This document shows, piece by piece, positions 35,183-43,913 of a stretch of DNA of 46,623 bases. Position 1 is the first letter of the stretch. Each line of letters begins with the position of its first letter. The notes beneath the pieces are model-generated. The model was given only the letters and a program-made list of their open reading frames with translations. It was not told the origin of the DNA and searched no databases. The DNA comes from Marinomonas spartinae (GTDB taxonomy: Bacteria; Pseudomonadota; Gammaproteobacteria; Pseudomonadales; Marinomonadaceae): assembly GCF_900089775.1 (NCBI RefSeq), contig NZ_FLOB01000018.1, forward strand, positions 1 to 46,623, written 5' to 3'. The position numbers and the translations under genes are program-made.

Positions 35183-35323
35183 ATGTTATTGTGTTTCACC
35201 TGCTTTTTAATGATTGTGCATGTTTGTCTCAAATATAGGATAGATATGTACACGTGCTTCTTGGGACTATTTATTCTTCTATTTGTTGCTATTATTTTAA
35301 TCAAGCAGCTATGGCTAGGTTGA
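35183..35323 (+). CDS. Possible small hydrophobic membrane peptide
   Basis: An open frame of 46 codons starts at ATG 35183, with in-frame ATGs at 35210 and 35246, and ends at TGA 35321-35323. The ATG at 35246 has AGGA at 35237-35240 with a 5-base spacer, giving a 25-residue peptide beginning MYTCFLGLFILLFVAII and ending with one Lys and LWLG, the pattern of a single-span membrane peptide. The longer form would have two hydrophobic segments. It lies directly before two small exported-protein genes. No family is recognised; chance in AT-rich DNA is possible. Confidence 0.4.
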   Translation: MLLCFTCFLMIVHVCLKYRIDMYTCFLGLFILLFVAIILIKQLWLG

Positions 35324-35383
35324 AGTGGAAAGAAGTTGAGCTGCTATTTTCGGTTAATATTAGATATCAATGGAGTATATAAT

Positions 35384-35662
35384 ATGAATACGATTACTAA
35401 GACAGTATTGGCTTTAGTCTTTTCTTGTTCCGTTGCAACAGCAGCAATGGCGGCACCTGGTGATGGCACGTATGGCCAAATTACCAAGGCACAAGCAGAA
35501 ATTCACTCTTTGACTGATCAGCTTAATAACAAAGGCATCAATGTGAGCCAATATAAAGTCAATCAGACCTTGTCTCCTGCTACACAAGCTAGATTATTGC
35601 AGAATCATGAAATGAACTTACGTTTGAAATTAGATTCATTAAACTCTCAAAATGCGCAATAA
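35384..35662 (+). CDS. Small exported protein, first of a paralogous pair
   Basis: This 92-residue protein has a signal peptide (1-23, cut after AMA) and a short helical mature domain. The mature part has a QAEIHSLTDQLNNKGINVSQ segment that aligns with KSKMKLADLVNQLDAMGVDVHQ in the next gene (shared pattern L-x-x-QL-x-x-x-G-[IV]-x-V-x-Q). No cysteine is in the mature form. GGAG stands 8 bases before the ATG at 35384; an upstream in-frame start is not supported. A terminator separates it from the second copy. Function is unknown. Confidence 0.75.
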   Translation: MNTITKTVLALVFSCSVATAAMAAPGDGTYGQITKAQAEIHSLTDQLNNKGINVSQYKVNQTLSPATQARLLQNHEMNLRLKLDSLNSQNAQ

Positions 35663-35684
35663 CTTATGAACAATGTTAGTAGGT

Positions 35685-35714
35685 AAAAAGGCCAATATTA
35701 GGTTGGCCTTTTTA
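35685..35714 (+). terminator. Rho-independent terminator between the two small exported protein genes
   Basis: AAAAAGGCCAA (35685-35695) pairs perfectly with TTGGCCTTTTT (35703-35713) around a 7-nt loop. Confidence 0.9.
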
Positions 35715-35755
35715 TATTTTGTGGGCGTTTTTTTAGAGAGTATGGAGGAGGGGAT

Positions 35756-36085
35756 ATGTCTTTATTTAAAGCTATTTTAATTATGCTGCTTTCTGTTCCT
35801 GTTTTGTCTTTTGCACAATCATATAATACTGATTACCCAAATAGCACGAATAGTGTGATGGCTAAGGTTACATTACTGCAAAAGAGTAAGATGAAACTGG
35901 CTGATTTAGTGAATCAGTTGGATGCCATGGGAGTCGATGTGCATCAATGTATGCATTACAAGCAACCTAAGACGTTGTTTGAAGAGCAGATGATTGTTCG
36001 TACCAAAATTAAGCATTTAGAAAATACGTTATATAAGCTGCAGCGAGCACGCTTCAACTATCAGGATATGTATTCATCCCGATGA
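35756..36085 (+). CDS. Small exported protein, second of a paralogous pair
   Basis: This 109-residue protein has a signal peptide (1-20, cut after SFA) and a helical, basic mature domain with one cysteine (VHQCMHY). It is the diverged paralogue of the gene upstream, matching it across the QL...G..V.Q stretch and the following Thr-rich helix. A strong ribosome site, GGAGGAGGGG, is directly upstream. It has its own unit after the terminator and converges with bepA. Function is unknown. Confidence 0.75.
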   Translation: MSLFKAILIMLLSVPVLSFAQSYNTDYPNSTNSVMAKVTLLQKSKMKLADLVNQLDAMGVDVHQCMHYKQPKTLFEEQMIVRTKIKHLENTLYKLQRARFNYQDMYSSR

Positions 36086-36118
36086 GTGTGAATGGCCTTT
36101 TTATAGACAATAGTCTTT

Positions 36119-37537
36119 CTAGTCGTCCCGAATTCCTTCTTCTTTTTCTGCCTCTTTTATCCTGTCTATTTCGTCCTGAGTTCGTTTTATTAGCGGCTTG
36201 TCTGTATCTTTGGCATCTTGCAGGGCCCTGAAAAGCAGCCTTTGCGCTTCTTTATCTTGTCCTAGACTAAAATCAAGTAGTGCCTTGTAGTTGAGGGCCA
36301 TTGGGATGTTTTGTCGATCTCTGTAATAAGTAATATCGGCTTCCCATACCTGCTTCTTTTCGTATAGATACCGAGGAACCTCTACTCCCCTGTATTTTGT
36401 GTGAGTGAAAGTCGCGTAGAGCGTCCCAAAAGAAAGGTCATTCGGAGCGAGATTAAGAACTCCCTCTACCACTTTTAACGCCGCTTTTTTTTGTCCATCT
36501 GATTGCAAGCTAAGTGCTTTTAAATAGCTAACAAAACGATTGTGCGTATGAACTTTTGCTAAAAAGGTTAGGGCTTTTTGTGGTGACTGCTGTAAATAAG
36601 CGACTAACGCTTGCGCGAAGTTATAGGCATCCTCATTGGGGATAGATTGTAAGAGAGCATAGTCTACTCTGTTGCTTAATATGGCGCGATAGGCAAGCAT
36701 CGTCGCTCTAAAAAAGAGGAAATCACGGCTGCTTTCTTTTTGTCTGAGTATGCTGTCTTCCTTCTGAAAAGACATGCTATCCGCTATACGTGTTTTGGGT
36801 AGAGGGTGAGTAGATAAAAACTCTAGCCGTGGACGGCCTAATGAGGCTTTAAACATGGCTTTAAATAAGTGGTTCATGCCTTGGGGGTTGAGCCCCGCCG
36901 CTTTCATATAGCGTCTGCCTTGGCGATCTGCTTCTTGTTCTTGCTCTCGACTATGGGTCAGTGTATTTTCTGCTTGGTTTGCCATGCCGCCGATCCATAA
37001 GGCGGATGTTGCGTCTGAGCCCGCTCCAGCCGCCGCTGCGGCAAGGCTGGCACCAATCATGATGAGGGTTTTACTTAACTCTTGGCTGGAGAATTGGCTT
37101 TGTCTTTCATAGTGATTGAGATCTAGGTGGGCAACTTCATGGGACAGCAAGGCATAAAACATGTCTTCATTGGTTATCATCTCCATGATGTCTGAGTAAA
37201 TAAATAAATGGTTTCCTGGAATAACAAAAGCGTTACTTTGCGTGCTGTTTAATAAGGTGATTTCAATCATTTTATTATCGAGGCTTGTGTGCGGCACAAT
37301 GGTCGATAATGCCTGTCGCACGTAATTGTATGCAGGGGGAAAGGCGATGACTGCTTGGCTGCTATTGATCTGTCGAAACCAGTGTTGACCAATGACGTAA
37401 CTGGGATTAGATAATGAACGTTCGTCTTTGGTACTGGATAGATTGGGCAACTCGGCGTGACTTTGAGTTGAAAAAGTACCCAAAAAAACAATCACTAAGA
37501 TGGCTAAGTTGGTTATAAAAGTGGAGAATGGTTTCAT
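36119..37537 (-). CDS. bepA: Periplasmic M48 metalloprotease with TPR region (BepA-like)
   Basis: BepA (YfgC) is a periplasmic protease-chaperone that promotes maturation or removal of LptD and other outer-membrane beta-barrels. The 472-residue protein has a signal peptide (1-28, ending SHA), the zinc motif HEVAH (H133, E134, H137), the third ligand in SREQEQEADRQG, the characteristic FLSTHPLPKTRIADS segment, and a C-terminal TPR-like helical half (about 285-472). It is divergent from the TusA-like gene with only 35 bases between starts. This bepA / TusA-like / PerM order is also known in Pseudomonas. Confidence 0.9.
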   Translation of the reverse strand: MKPFSTFITNLAILVIVFLGTFSTQSHAELPNLSSTKDERSLSNPSYVIGQHWFRQINSSQAVIAFPPAYNYVRQALSTIVPHTSLDNKMIEITLLNSTQSNAFVIPGNHLFIYSDIMEMITNEDMFYALLSHEVAHLDLNHYERQSQFSSQELSKTLIMIGASLAAAAAGAGSDATSALWIGGMANQAENTLTHSREQEQEADRQGRRYMKAAGLNPQGMNHLFKAMFKASLGRPRLEFLSTHPLPKTRIADSMSFQKEDSILRQKESSRDFLFFRATMLAYRAILSNRVDYALLQSIPNEDAYNFAQALVAYLQQSPQKALTFLAKVHTHNRFVSYLKALSLQSDGQKKAALKVVEGVLNLAPNDLSFGTLYATFTHTKYRGVEVPRYLYEKKQVWEADITYYRDRQNIPMALNYKALLDFSLGQDKEAQRLLFRALQDAKDTDKPLIKRTQDEIDRIKEAEKEEGIRDD

Positions 37538-37572
37538 AATAGGCGAATGTTCTCGTCATGGAGATATGAAGG

Positions 37573-37815
37573 GTGACTAGAGACAATTATGAGTGTGATG
37601 TCATAGTAGATGCAAGACAAGATGTGTGTCCTATGCCATTGCTGAAAGCAAAAATGGCGCTGAGTAAGTTACAGTCAGGTCAGTTATTAGCTGTGGAAGC
37701 GTGTGATGCTGGATCGTGGAAAGACATTCCTTTTTATGTAGAACAAGTGGGTCATACGTTACGACATAAAAATGAAAAAAATGGTGTTTATACATTTGTT
37801 ATTGAAAAAAAATAA
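37573..37815 (+). CDS. TusA-family sulfurtransferase-like protein
   Basis: This 80-residue protein has the TusA (SirA/YhhP) fold, which carries a persulfide on a conserved cysteine. The motif is DVCPMPLLKAKMAL with C19. A GTG start at 37573 is used, with GGAGA at 37560-37564. The Pseudomonas aeruginosa gene in the same position (PA1006, before a PerM homologue) has been reported as a persulfide-modified protein needed for molybdenum homeostasis and denitrification, so this gene may serve cofactor sulfur transfer rather than tRNA thiolation. That transfer of function is inference. Confidence 0.87.
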   Translation: MTRDNYECDVIVDARQDVCPMPLLKAKMALSKLQSGQLLAVEACDAGSWKDIPFYVEQVGHTLRHKNEKNGVYTFVIEKK

Positions 37816-37827
37816 AGCGGACCAGAT

Positions 37828-38892
37828 ATGTTTAAAATTGTAGATTCTTTGATTAAGCGTTACTTCTCCAATGAAGAGGTTGTGGTCTTCTTATTGTTAC
37901 TGATTGGAACGCTCTGTGTTCTCGCCTTTTGGGGGGGGATTTTGGCGCCAGTGTTAATCGCTATTGTTCTGGCATTTTTATTACAAGGGGCGGTTGAGCG
38001 GATCAAGCGTTTTGGGGTCAGTCATATCTGGTCTGTGGTGATTGTCTTTTTGTCTTTCTTAGCAAGCTGTGTGGTGTTTATTGGCATTATGGTTCCCATT
38101 ATCTGGGAGCAAGCGGTTCGCTTTGTAAATGACCTACCTCGGATGATCGGGGTGATTCAACAGGCTATCGAAACCTTTGCTCAAGGCCATACTGCATTGG
38201 TGAGTCAAAGTGCCATTGATGAGGTGGTTAATTCTTTGGCCACGGAGTTTGCCAGCGTGGGACAGTGGATTGTGTCTTACTCCATTGCCAGTATTCCTTC
38301 TTTGTTTTCCATTGTGATTTATTTCATTTTAGTGCCTTTGGTCATGTTCTTTTTATTAAAAGATCAGAAAGAGATATTAGCTTATATGACCTCTTGGTTA
38401 CCAAAAGAACGCCGTATGTTACGCAATATTGCTAATGAAATGAACGAGCAAATTGCCAATTATATTCGCGGTAAAGTCATTGAAATGATTGTCGTTGCTG
38501 TTTTTACCTATATTGTCTTTGCCATTATGGGATTGAAGTATGCTCAGTTGTTAGCTTTGCTCGTTGGGTTATCTGTATTGATTCCATACATTGGTGCGGC
38601 GGCGGTGACCATTCCCGTTGTTGTGGTGGCTTTTTATCAATACGGAGCCAGCAGCGATTTTTGGTATTTAGTCATTGCTTACCTTGTTGTTCAAGGGTTA
38701 GATGGCAATATTCTTGTGCCCTTACTCTTTTCAGAAGCCGTAAATTTGCATCCGCTGGCTATCATCTTAGCGGTGTTGTTTTTCGGAGGTATTTGGGGGT
38801 TCTGGGGGATTTTCTTTGCGATTCCATTGGCAACTTTAGTCAAGGCAATTATCAATGCTTGGCCAAGACAAAACGCGCTGCCTTCTTTGTAG
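37828..38892 (+). CDS. AI-2E / PerM family membrane protein
   Basis: This is a 354-residue polytopic protein of the UPF0118 family, with about eight hydrophobic segments. Diagnostic parts are LAFLLQGAVERI after the first helices, the long amphipathic central stretch (about 90-145), YFILVPLVMFFLLKD (about 165-180) and the C-terminal LLVGLSVLIPYIGAAAVTIPVVVV and QGLDGNILVPLLFSEAVNLHPLAIILAVLFFGG signatures. Members include E. coli PerM and the AI-2 exporter TqsA; sodium/proton antiport has been shown for others. The substrate is open. It is 12 bases after the TusA-like gene, in the same unit. Confidence 0.9.
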   Translation: MFKIVDSLIKRYFSNEEVVVFLLLLIGTLCVLAFWGGILAPVLIAIVLAFLLQGAVERIKRFGVSHIWSVVIVFLSFLASCVVFIGIMVPIIWEQAVRFVNDLPRMIGVIQQAIETFAQGHTALVSQSAIDEVVNSLATEFASVGQWIVSYSIASIPSLFSIVIYFILVPLVMFFLLKDQKEILAYMTSWLPKERRMLRNIANEMNEQIANYIRGKVIEMIVVAVFTYIVFAIMGLKYAQLLALLVGLSVLIPYIGAAAVTIPVVVVAFYQYGASSDFWYLVIAYLVVQGLDGNILVPLLFSEAVNLHPLAIILAVLFFGGIWGFWGIFFAIPLATLVKAIINAWPRQNALPSL

Positions 38893-38933
38893 GGCTAGCT
38901 TGATTGAACTGTTGTTTAAATCTGTTATTTAAT

Positions 38934-38967
38934 AAAAACGCCATTCACTATGAATGGCGTTTTTTTG
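38934..38967. terminator. Rho-independent terminator, bidirectional
   Basis: AAAAACGCCATTCA (38934-38947) pairs perfectly with TGAATGGCGTTTTT (38951-38964) around a 3-nt loop. T runs on both strands serve the PerM gene and the convergent GH13 gene. Confidence 0.93.
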
Positions 38968-38991
38968 TGTTTGAGGCCTGCTTTTTATTAA

Positions 38992-40623
38992 TCACTCAGT
39001 ATCTATGACACAGCCGATGAATACAGAGAAGGCTGGCAGGACGATTTGTCCGTTTTCAATGTACCCAGCAGGAATGGCTTCAGGTAATACCAGCGGTGTT
39101 AATGAAAAATGGCAAGAAACGATTTTCGATTGTTCAGCGGTATTGATTGCTATATACAAAGATTTTCCGTTATAACTCCGCAAAAAAGTCAGGGTAGACA
39201 CATCATGGTATAAAAACTCGATATCGCCATGAATCAGCTCCGGGTGACTGCGCCTTAAGTGTAAAAAATCTCGATAGGCATACAAAATAGAGGAGCGTGT
39301 GCCTTCTTGCTCCTCGACAGCGAGGGGCAAATGGTCTTCCATCACGGGGAGCCAAGGAGTTGGGTTGGTAGTAAAGCCACCTAGTGACGTATTGGACCAT
39401 GGCATAGGGGTTCGACACCCATCACGACCTTTAAACTCAGGCCAAAAATTGATGCCATAAGGATCGACCAGTTGTTCGTAAGATAATTCTGCTTCTGGCA
39501 GTCCCAGTTCTTCTCCTTGATACAAGCAAACACTTCCACGTAATGAAAGCAACATAGCCATGTAGGCTTTGCTCTGATTGGGCATATGCTTGTTTTTACC
39601 CCAGCGAGTGGCGACTCGTTCCACATCATGGTTGCCAATGGACCAGCAGGGCCAGCCATCTCCTAATCCGGCTTCAATGGTCTCCATAGTGTGTCGGATA
39701 TGTTCCATAGACGAATCATGGGTTAATAAATCAAAGGAATAACACATGTGCAGTTTATCATGGCCCTGTGTGTAAGCAGCCATGGTTTTAAGAGAGAAAT
39801 CACAGCCTACTTCGCCAACCGTCGTGGTTTGTGGGTATTGATCGAGTAGTGCCCGCAAGCGTTGTAAGAAGGCAATGTTTTCTGGTCTTGATTTGTCGTA
39901 TAGGTGTTGCTGATAGGCATAAGGGTTGTCTAATCGCACGCCAATACTGCCTTCGACAACCTCTTCTTTAGCAGGGTTATCACGTAGTTCAAGGTCATGG
40001 TAATAATAGTTGGCAGTATCGAGGCGAAAGCCATCAACGCCGCGTTTTAGCCAGAATTCTACTGTCGCTAAAATGGCATCAACCACATCTGGGTTATGGA
40101 AATTTAAGTCAGGTTGGCTATCTAGGAAGTTGTGCAAGTAATATTGTTTACGGCGGCTATCCCAATGCCATGCAGGGCCTCCAAAAACGGAAAGCCAGTT
40201 ATTTGGCACGGTGCCATCTGGTTTTGCATCGGCCCAGACATACCAGTCTGCCTTGTCGTTATCATGGCTTTTTCTGGACTCTTTGAACCAAGGGTGTTGG
40301 TCGGAGGTATGATTAAGTACTTGGTCTATCATGACTTTTAAACCGTGTTTGTGCGCTTCTGCCACAAGATCGTCAAAGTCTTTGAGTGTACCGAAGATGG
40401 GATCCACATCGCAGTAATCCGATACATCATAACCGAAGTCTTTCATAGGCGAGGTGAAAAAAGGTGATAACCAAATAGCATCGACACCTAACGACGCAAT
40501 GTAGTCCATTTTTTGGGTGATGCCTAGAAGGTCTCCAATCCCATCGTTATTTGCATCAAAAAAACTGCGCGGATAAATCTGGTAGATTACCGCGCCCCGC
40601 CACCACTCGATTTTGTTTTCCAT
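38992..40623 (-). CDS. GH13 alpha-glucosidase / oligo-1,6-glucosidase family
   Basis: This glycoside hydrolase of 543 residues acts on alpha-glucosidic bonds. The (beta/alpha)8 barrel regions are visible: region I IDQVLNHTS (about 100-108), region II DGFRLDTANYY with nucleophile Asp, region III GEVGCD with acid/base Glu, and region IV SIGNHDVERV. The start MENKIEWWRGAVIYQIYPRSF and the GIGDLLGI segment fit GH13 subfamily 23 alpha-glucosidases of Proteobacteria. I use the ATG at 40623 preceded by GAGGTTGGT; the frame extends 44 residues further without conserved sequence. No signal peptide, so it is cytoplasmic. No sugar transporter is adjacent. Confidence 0.88.
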   Translation of the reverse strand: MENKIEWWRGAVIYQIYPRSFFDANNDGIGDLLGITQKMDYIASLGVDAIWLSPFFTSPMKDFGYDVSDYCDVDPIFGTLKDFDDLVAEAHKHGLKVMIDQVLNHTSDQHPWFKESRKSHDNDKADWYVWADAKPDGTVPNNWLSVFGGPAWHWDSRRKQYYLHNFLDSQPDLNFHNPDVVDAILATVEFWLKRGVDGFRLDTANYYYHDLELRDNPAKEEVVEGSIGVRLDNPYAYQQHLYDKSRPENIAFLQRLRALLDQYPQTTTVGEVGCDFSLKTMAAYTQGHDKLHMCYSFDLLTHDSSMEHIRHTMETIEAGLGDGWPCWSIGNHDVERVATRWGKNKHMPNQSKAYMAMLLSLRGSVCLYQGEELGLPEAELSYEQLVDPYGINFWPEFKGRDGCRTPMPWSNTSLGGFTTNPTPWLPVMEDHLPLAVEEQEGTRSSILYAYRDFLHLRRSHPELIHGDIEFLYHDVSTLTFLRSYNGKSLYIAINTAEQSKIVSCHFSLTPLVLPEAIPAGYIENGQIVLPAFSVFIGCVIDTE

Positions 40624-40689
40624 ACCAACCTCGTTTAATGAGACATCATTCAGGTGCTTGTTTCTTAGGGCTTGTTTGAAGTAAAAGTG

Positions 40690-40717
40690 TTTATAATTTA
40701 AGCACAGATCTTGCCAA
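40690..40717 (-). promoter_or_regulatory. Candidate sigma-70 promoter for the alpha-glucosidase gene
   Basis: On the minus strand TTGGCA (40717-40712) and TATAAA (40695-40690) are separated by 16 bases, about 70 bases upstream of the chosen ATG at 40623. Its position inside the longer frame supports the shorter start. Confidence 0.5.
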
Positions 40718-40765
40718 ACTGTTGTACATAATGTGTGATTTTCATCTTTTGGCACTTTTTATAGT

Positions 40766-41644
40766 TTAAGTGCTTTGAGCGGTCTTTAGTAGGTCAATAA
40801 AAGCCTGCGCGGCACGACTTAAAGTGCGTTGCTTGTGGTGGATAATGCCTAGTCTCCTTTCCACATTCAAGTCAGCATGGTTGAGCACAACCAGTTCATC
40901 ACTCACCAGTATGGAGGGTAGCATGGACCATCCCCAGCCGATGTTAACGAGCATGGCGAGCGTTTCAAAATTGTTGGTATTCATGCGAACTTTAGGCTTA
41001 AGTCCTTGTTTACCAAAGGCACGCTCTGCAATTTGTCTGGTGAAGGTGTTTTCGTTAGGTAATACGCAGGCGTAATGAGCAAGGTCTTCTAGGGTGACAT
41101 TCTCTATATTGGCTAATGGATGGTCTTTACTGACGACGCAGGTTAATGGATCTGACCAAATAGGAATGGCTTCAATTAAATGGTTTTCTTTATCTGATAA
41201 GGTGATGATGCCGATCTCGGTTAAGCCTTTTAATACTTGTTGGTAGGCATCTTCGGATTGGGTGAAGTCAATTTCTAGTTGCACGTTGGGGAAATTTTCT
41301 TGAAAGCGTTTTAATAAAGGAGGAAGTCTTCTTAAGCCAATATGATAACTGATGGCGATTCTAAGCTCACCGCTGACGTCTTCCAATTGTAGTGTCATGC
41401 TTCGTTTTATATCTTGTAAATCCTCAACAATTTTACGTGCTTTAGGCAGAAGTCTGACGCCTGCTTCTGTTAGTTGCACTTGTTTTCCAATACGATCAAA
41501 TAGCTTGGTTTCCAGGTTATTTTCAAGTGCTGCAATGCGTTTGCTCACGGCAGGTTGTGTAATAAACAGGGCTAACCCTGCTTCCGAGAAAGATTTTGTT
41601 TCAGCCACTTTTATAAAGGTAAGAAGTTCTGCAATATCTAGCAT
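40766..41644 (-). CDS. LysR family transcriptional regulator, divergent to leuC
   Basis: The 292-residue protein has an N-terminal winged helix-turn-helix (about 1-60, FSEAGLALFITQPAVSKRIAALE), a linker helix, and a periplasmic-binding-like effector domain (about 90-290). It is transcribed away from leuC with 93 bases between starts. A LysR gene next to leuC is also seen in Pseudomonas, so control of the leucine genes by a pathway intermediate is plausible but not shown. It resembles CysB/CbbR-group members in general layout only. Confidence 0.9.
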   Translation of the reverse strand: MLDIAELLTFIKVAETKSFSEAGLALFITQPAVSKRIAALENNLETKLFDRIGKQVQLTEAGVRLLPKARKIVEDLQDIKRSMTLQLEDVSGELRIAISYHIGLRRLPPLLKRFQENFPNVQLEIDFTQSEDAYQQVLKGLTEIGIITLSDKENHLIEAIPIWSDPLTCVVSKDHPLANIENVTLEDLAHYACVLPNENTFTRQIAERAFGKQGLKPKVRMNTNNFETLAMLVNIGWGWSMLPSILVSDELVVLNHADLNVERRLGIIHHKQRTLSRAAQAFIDLLKTAQST

Positions 41645-41670
41645 TCTTAAATATTATCCAAGCCATGAAA

Positions 41671-41708
41671 ATTATGAATTTGAGTAATTTGAACAAAAGT
41701 TCTAGGAT
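41671..41708 (+). promoter_or_regulatory. leuC promoter with LysR-type dyads
   Basis: A -35 TTGAGT (41680-41685) and -10 TAGGAT (41703-41708) are spaced by 17 bases. An ATTA-N10-TAAT dyad (41671-41688) overlaps the -35, and GAACAAAAGTTC (41691-41702) is a palindrome in the spacer. Both are candidate sites for the divergent LysR protein. No leader peptide with leucine codons fits in this short gap. Confidence 0.5.
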
Positions 41709-41737
41709 ACTTCAACAGGATATTTAGGAGAGAAGTT

Positions 41738-43165
41738 ATGTCAGCCAAAACCCTTTATGACAAGTTGTGGGATAGCCACCTTGTTCAGCAACGTGATGAT
41801 GGTAGTGCGTTGATTTATATCGATTTACAACTGCTTCATGAAGTAACGTCACCGCAAGCGTTTGAAGGTTTGCGATTAGCGGGTCGTAAGCCTTGGCGTG
41901 TATCATCGAGTTTGGCTACACCGGATCACAACGTTCCGACAACTCAAAAAGAGCGTGTTGATGGTGTTAATGGGATTGAAGATCCCGTTTCTAAAATCCA
42001 AGTCACTACATTAGATGATAACTGCCAAGAATTTGGTATTACCGAATTCAACATGAAAGACGTTCGTCAAGGTATCGTGCACGTTGTTGGGCCAGAACAA
42101 GGCGCGACGTTACCAGGTATGACGGTTGTTTGTGGTGACTCGCATACGTCCACCCATGGTGCGTTTGGTGCGTTGGCGCACGGTATCGGTACTTCTGAAG
42201 TGGAGCATGTATTAGCCACGCAATGCCTAGTACAAAAGAAAAGCCGCAATATGCTTGTGCGTGTTGATGGTGAATTGTCTCCTTGGGTGTCTGCAAAAGA
42301 TGTGGTTTTGGCAATTATTGGTGCCATTGGTACGGCTGGTGGAACGGGCTATGCCATTGAGTTTGGTGGTACAGGTATCCAGTCTTTGTCGATGGAAGGC
42401 CGCATGACCGTGTGTAATATGGCCATTGAAGCTGGTGCGCGTGTTGGGTTGATCGCAGTCGACGATACCACAATCGAATACGTCAAAGGTCGTCCTTATG
42501 CACCAAAAGGGGGGCATTGGGATATGGCGGTCGAAGCTTGGAAAAATCTAGTATCTGACAAAGATGCGCAATTTGACGAAGTCGTCGTTATCAAAGCGGA
42601 AGACATCAAGCCGCAAGTGACATGGGGCACGTCGCCTGAAATGGTCATTGCCATTGATGAGCCGATTCCTCGTCCAGAAGATCAAAAAGACCCAGTGAAA
42701 AAAGAAGGTTATGCTCGTGCTTGGAAATACATGGGTCTAGAAGGAAAAACCATGTTGTCCGATGTGGTTCTAGACCGTGTGTTCATTGGTTCCTGTACGA
42801 ATTCACGAATTGAAGATTTACGCATCGCGGCCGACGTGGTAAAAGGTCGCAAAGTAGCACCTACCTTGAAACAGGCGATTGTGGTACCGGGCTCTGGCTT
42901 GGTTAAGGCACAAGCAGAAAAAGAGGGCTTGCACGAGATTTTTGAAGCTGCAGGGTTGGAATGGCGCGAGCCAGGTTGCTCTATGTGTTTGGCAATGAAT
43001 GCGGACAAATTAGGGGCGGGTGAGCATTGTGCTTCCACTTCTAACCGTAACTTTGAAGGTCGACAAGGCTTTGGTGGTCGTACCCATTTGGTGAGTCCTG
43101 CCATGGCGGCTGCAGCGGCCATCGCTGGCCATTTTGTTGATGTTAATGAGTTTGTTAAACACTAG
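41738..43165 (+). CDS. leuC: 3-isopropylmalate dehydratase large subunit LeuC
   Basis: With LeuD this enzyme isomerises 2-isopropylmalate to 3-isopropylmalate in leucine synthesis. The 475-residue protein is of the aconitase family and binds a [4Fe-4S] cluster through cysteines in [13 protein letters not shown] and in [41 protein letters not shown] is the substrate-site signature. The ribosome site AGGAGAGA precedes the ATG. It is the first gene of leuC-leuD-leuB-asd. Confidence 0.97.
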   Translation: MSAKTLYDKLWDSHLVQQRDDGSALIYIDLQLLHEVTSPQAFEGLRLAGRKPWRVSSSLATPDHNVPTTQKERVDGVNGIEDPVSKIQVTTLDDNCQEFGITEFNMKDVRQGIVHVVGPEQGATLPGMTVVCGDSHTSTHGAFGALAHGIGTSEVEHVLATQCLVQKKSRNMLVRVDGELSPWVSAKDVVLAIIGAIGTAGGTGYAIEFGGTGIQSLSMEGRMTVCNMAIEAGARVGLIAVDDTTIEYVKGRPYAPKGGHWDMAVEAWKNLVSDKDAQFDEVVVIKAEDIKPQVTWGTSPEMVIAIDEPIPRPEDQKDPVKKEGYARAWKYMGLEGKTMLSDVVLDRVFIGSCTNSRIEDLRIAADVVKGRKVAPTLKQAIVVPGSGLVKAQAEKEGLHEIFEAAGLEWREPGCSMCLAMNADKLGAGEHCASTSNRNFEGRQGFGGRTHLVSPAMAAAAAIAGHFVDVNEFVKH

Positions 43166-43174
43166 GAGAACAGC

Positions 43175-43825
43175 ATGCGTCCTTTTACGAAACATACAGG
43201 GTTAGCCGCTCCTTTGGATTTGGCAAACGTTGATACTGATATGATTATTCCAAAGCAGTTCTTGAAGTCCATCAAGCGCACAGGCTTTGGTAAAAATTTA
43301 TTTGATGAATTGCGTTATGAAGACGAAGGTAAGCCTGATCAAGAATGTGATGGTCGTCCGATTCGTGAAGAGTTTATTTTGAATCAACCCCGTTACCAAG
43401 GGGCCAGTGTGTTATTGGCACGACAAAATTTTGGCTGTGGTTCCAGCCGTGAGCATGCGCCTTGGGCATTGGATGATTATGGCTTCCGAGCCATTATCGC
43501 CCCAAGCTTTGCCGATATTTTTTACAACAATTGCTTTAAAAATGGTCTATTACCCATTGTTTTGGCGTCAGAAGAGGTTGATCAACTGTTTGCTGAAGTA
43601 ACGGCTAAAAAAGGGGCGGAGGTGATCGTTGATCTTGAAGCTCAAACCGTAACGTCCCCCTCAGGTGAGGTATTTGAGTTTTTAGTGGATACCTTCCGCA
43701 AGCATTGTTTATTAAATGGTCTGGATGATATTGGTCTGACATTACAAAACGAAGACAGCATCCGCCGCTTTGAAGAAAAACGCATGGCAAATGCTCCTTG
43801 GTTGTTCTTATCACGTGGCGAGTAA
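43175..43825 (+). CDS. leuD: 3-isopropylmalate dehydratase small subunit LeuD
   Basis: This is the swivelling domain subunit that completes the LeuCD active site. The 216 residues include [13 protein letters not shown] (about 18-30), [19 protein letters not shown] (about 80-98) and the [20 protein letters not shown] segment, all standard. AGGAGA is upstream; it is 9 bases after leuC. Confidence 0.97.
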   Translation: MRPFTKHTGLAAPLDLANVDTDMIIPKQFLKSIKRTGFGKNLFDELRYEDEGKPDQECDGRPIREEFILNQPRYQGASVLLARQNFGCGSSREHAPWALDDYGFRAIIAPSFADIFYNNCFKNGLLPIVLASEEVDQLFAEVTAKKGAEVIVDLEAQTVTSPSGEVFEFLVDTFRKHCLLNGLDDIGLTLQNEDSIRRFEEKRMANAPWLFLSRGE

Positions 43826-43863
43826 TGTCACGGGTTGATCATGTTTTGAGTTGTATTTTTAGC

Positions 43864-43885
43864 TTTCACAATGTGCCTTGTGAAG
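43864..43885 (+). repeat. Hairpin between leuD and leuB
   Basis: TTTCACAA (43864-43871) pairs with TTGTGAAG (43878-43885), the outermost pair being T-G, around a 6-nt loop in the 88-base leuD-leuB gap. There is no T tract, so it may tune message stability or internal expression. Confidence 0.4.
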
Positions 43886-43913
43886 GTGGTTTTAAAGAAT
43901 TGAGGATAAGAAA

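Noticed and set aside
33658..35383. Integrated prophage or genomic island bounded by att sites
   Set aside because: Only the recombinase is present; no phage genes, tRNA or flanking direct repeats were seen.
42709..43122. 137-codon minus-strand frame inside leuC
   Set aside because: Antisense to highly conserved LeuC motifs; a coding shadow.
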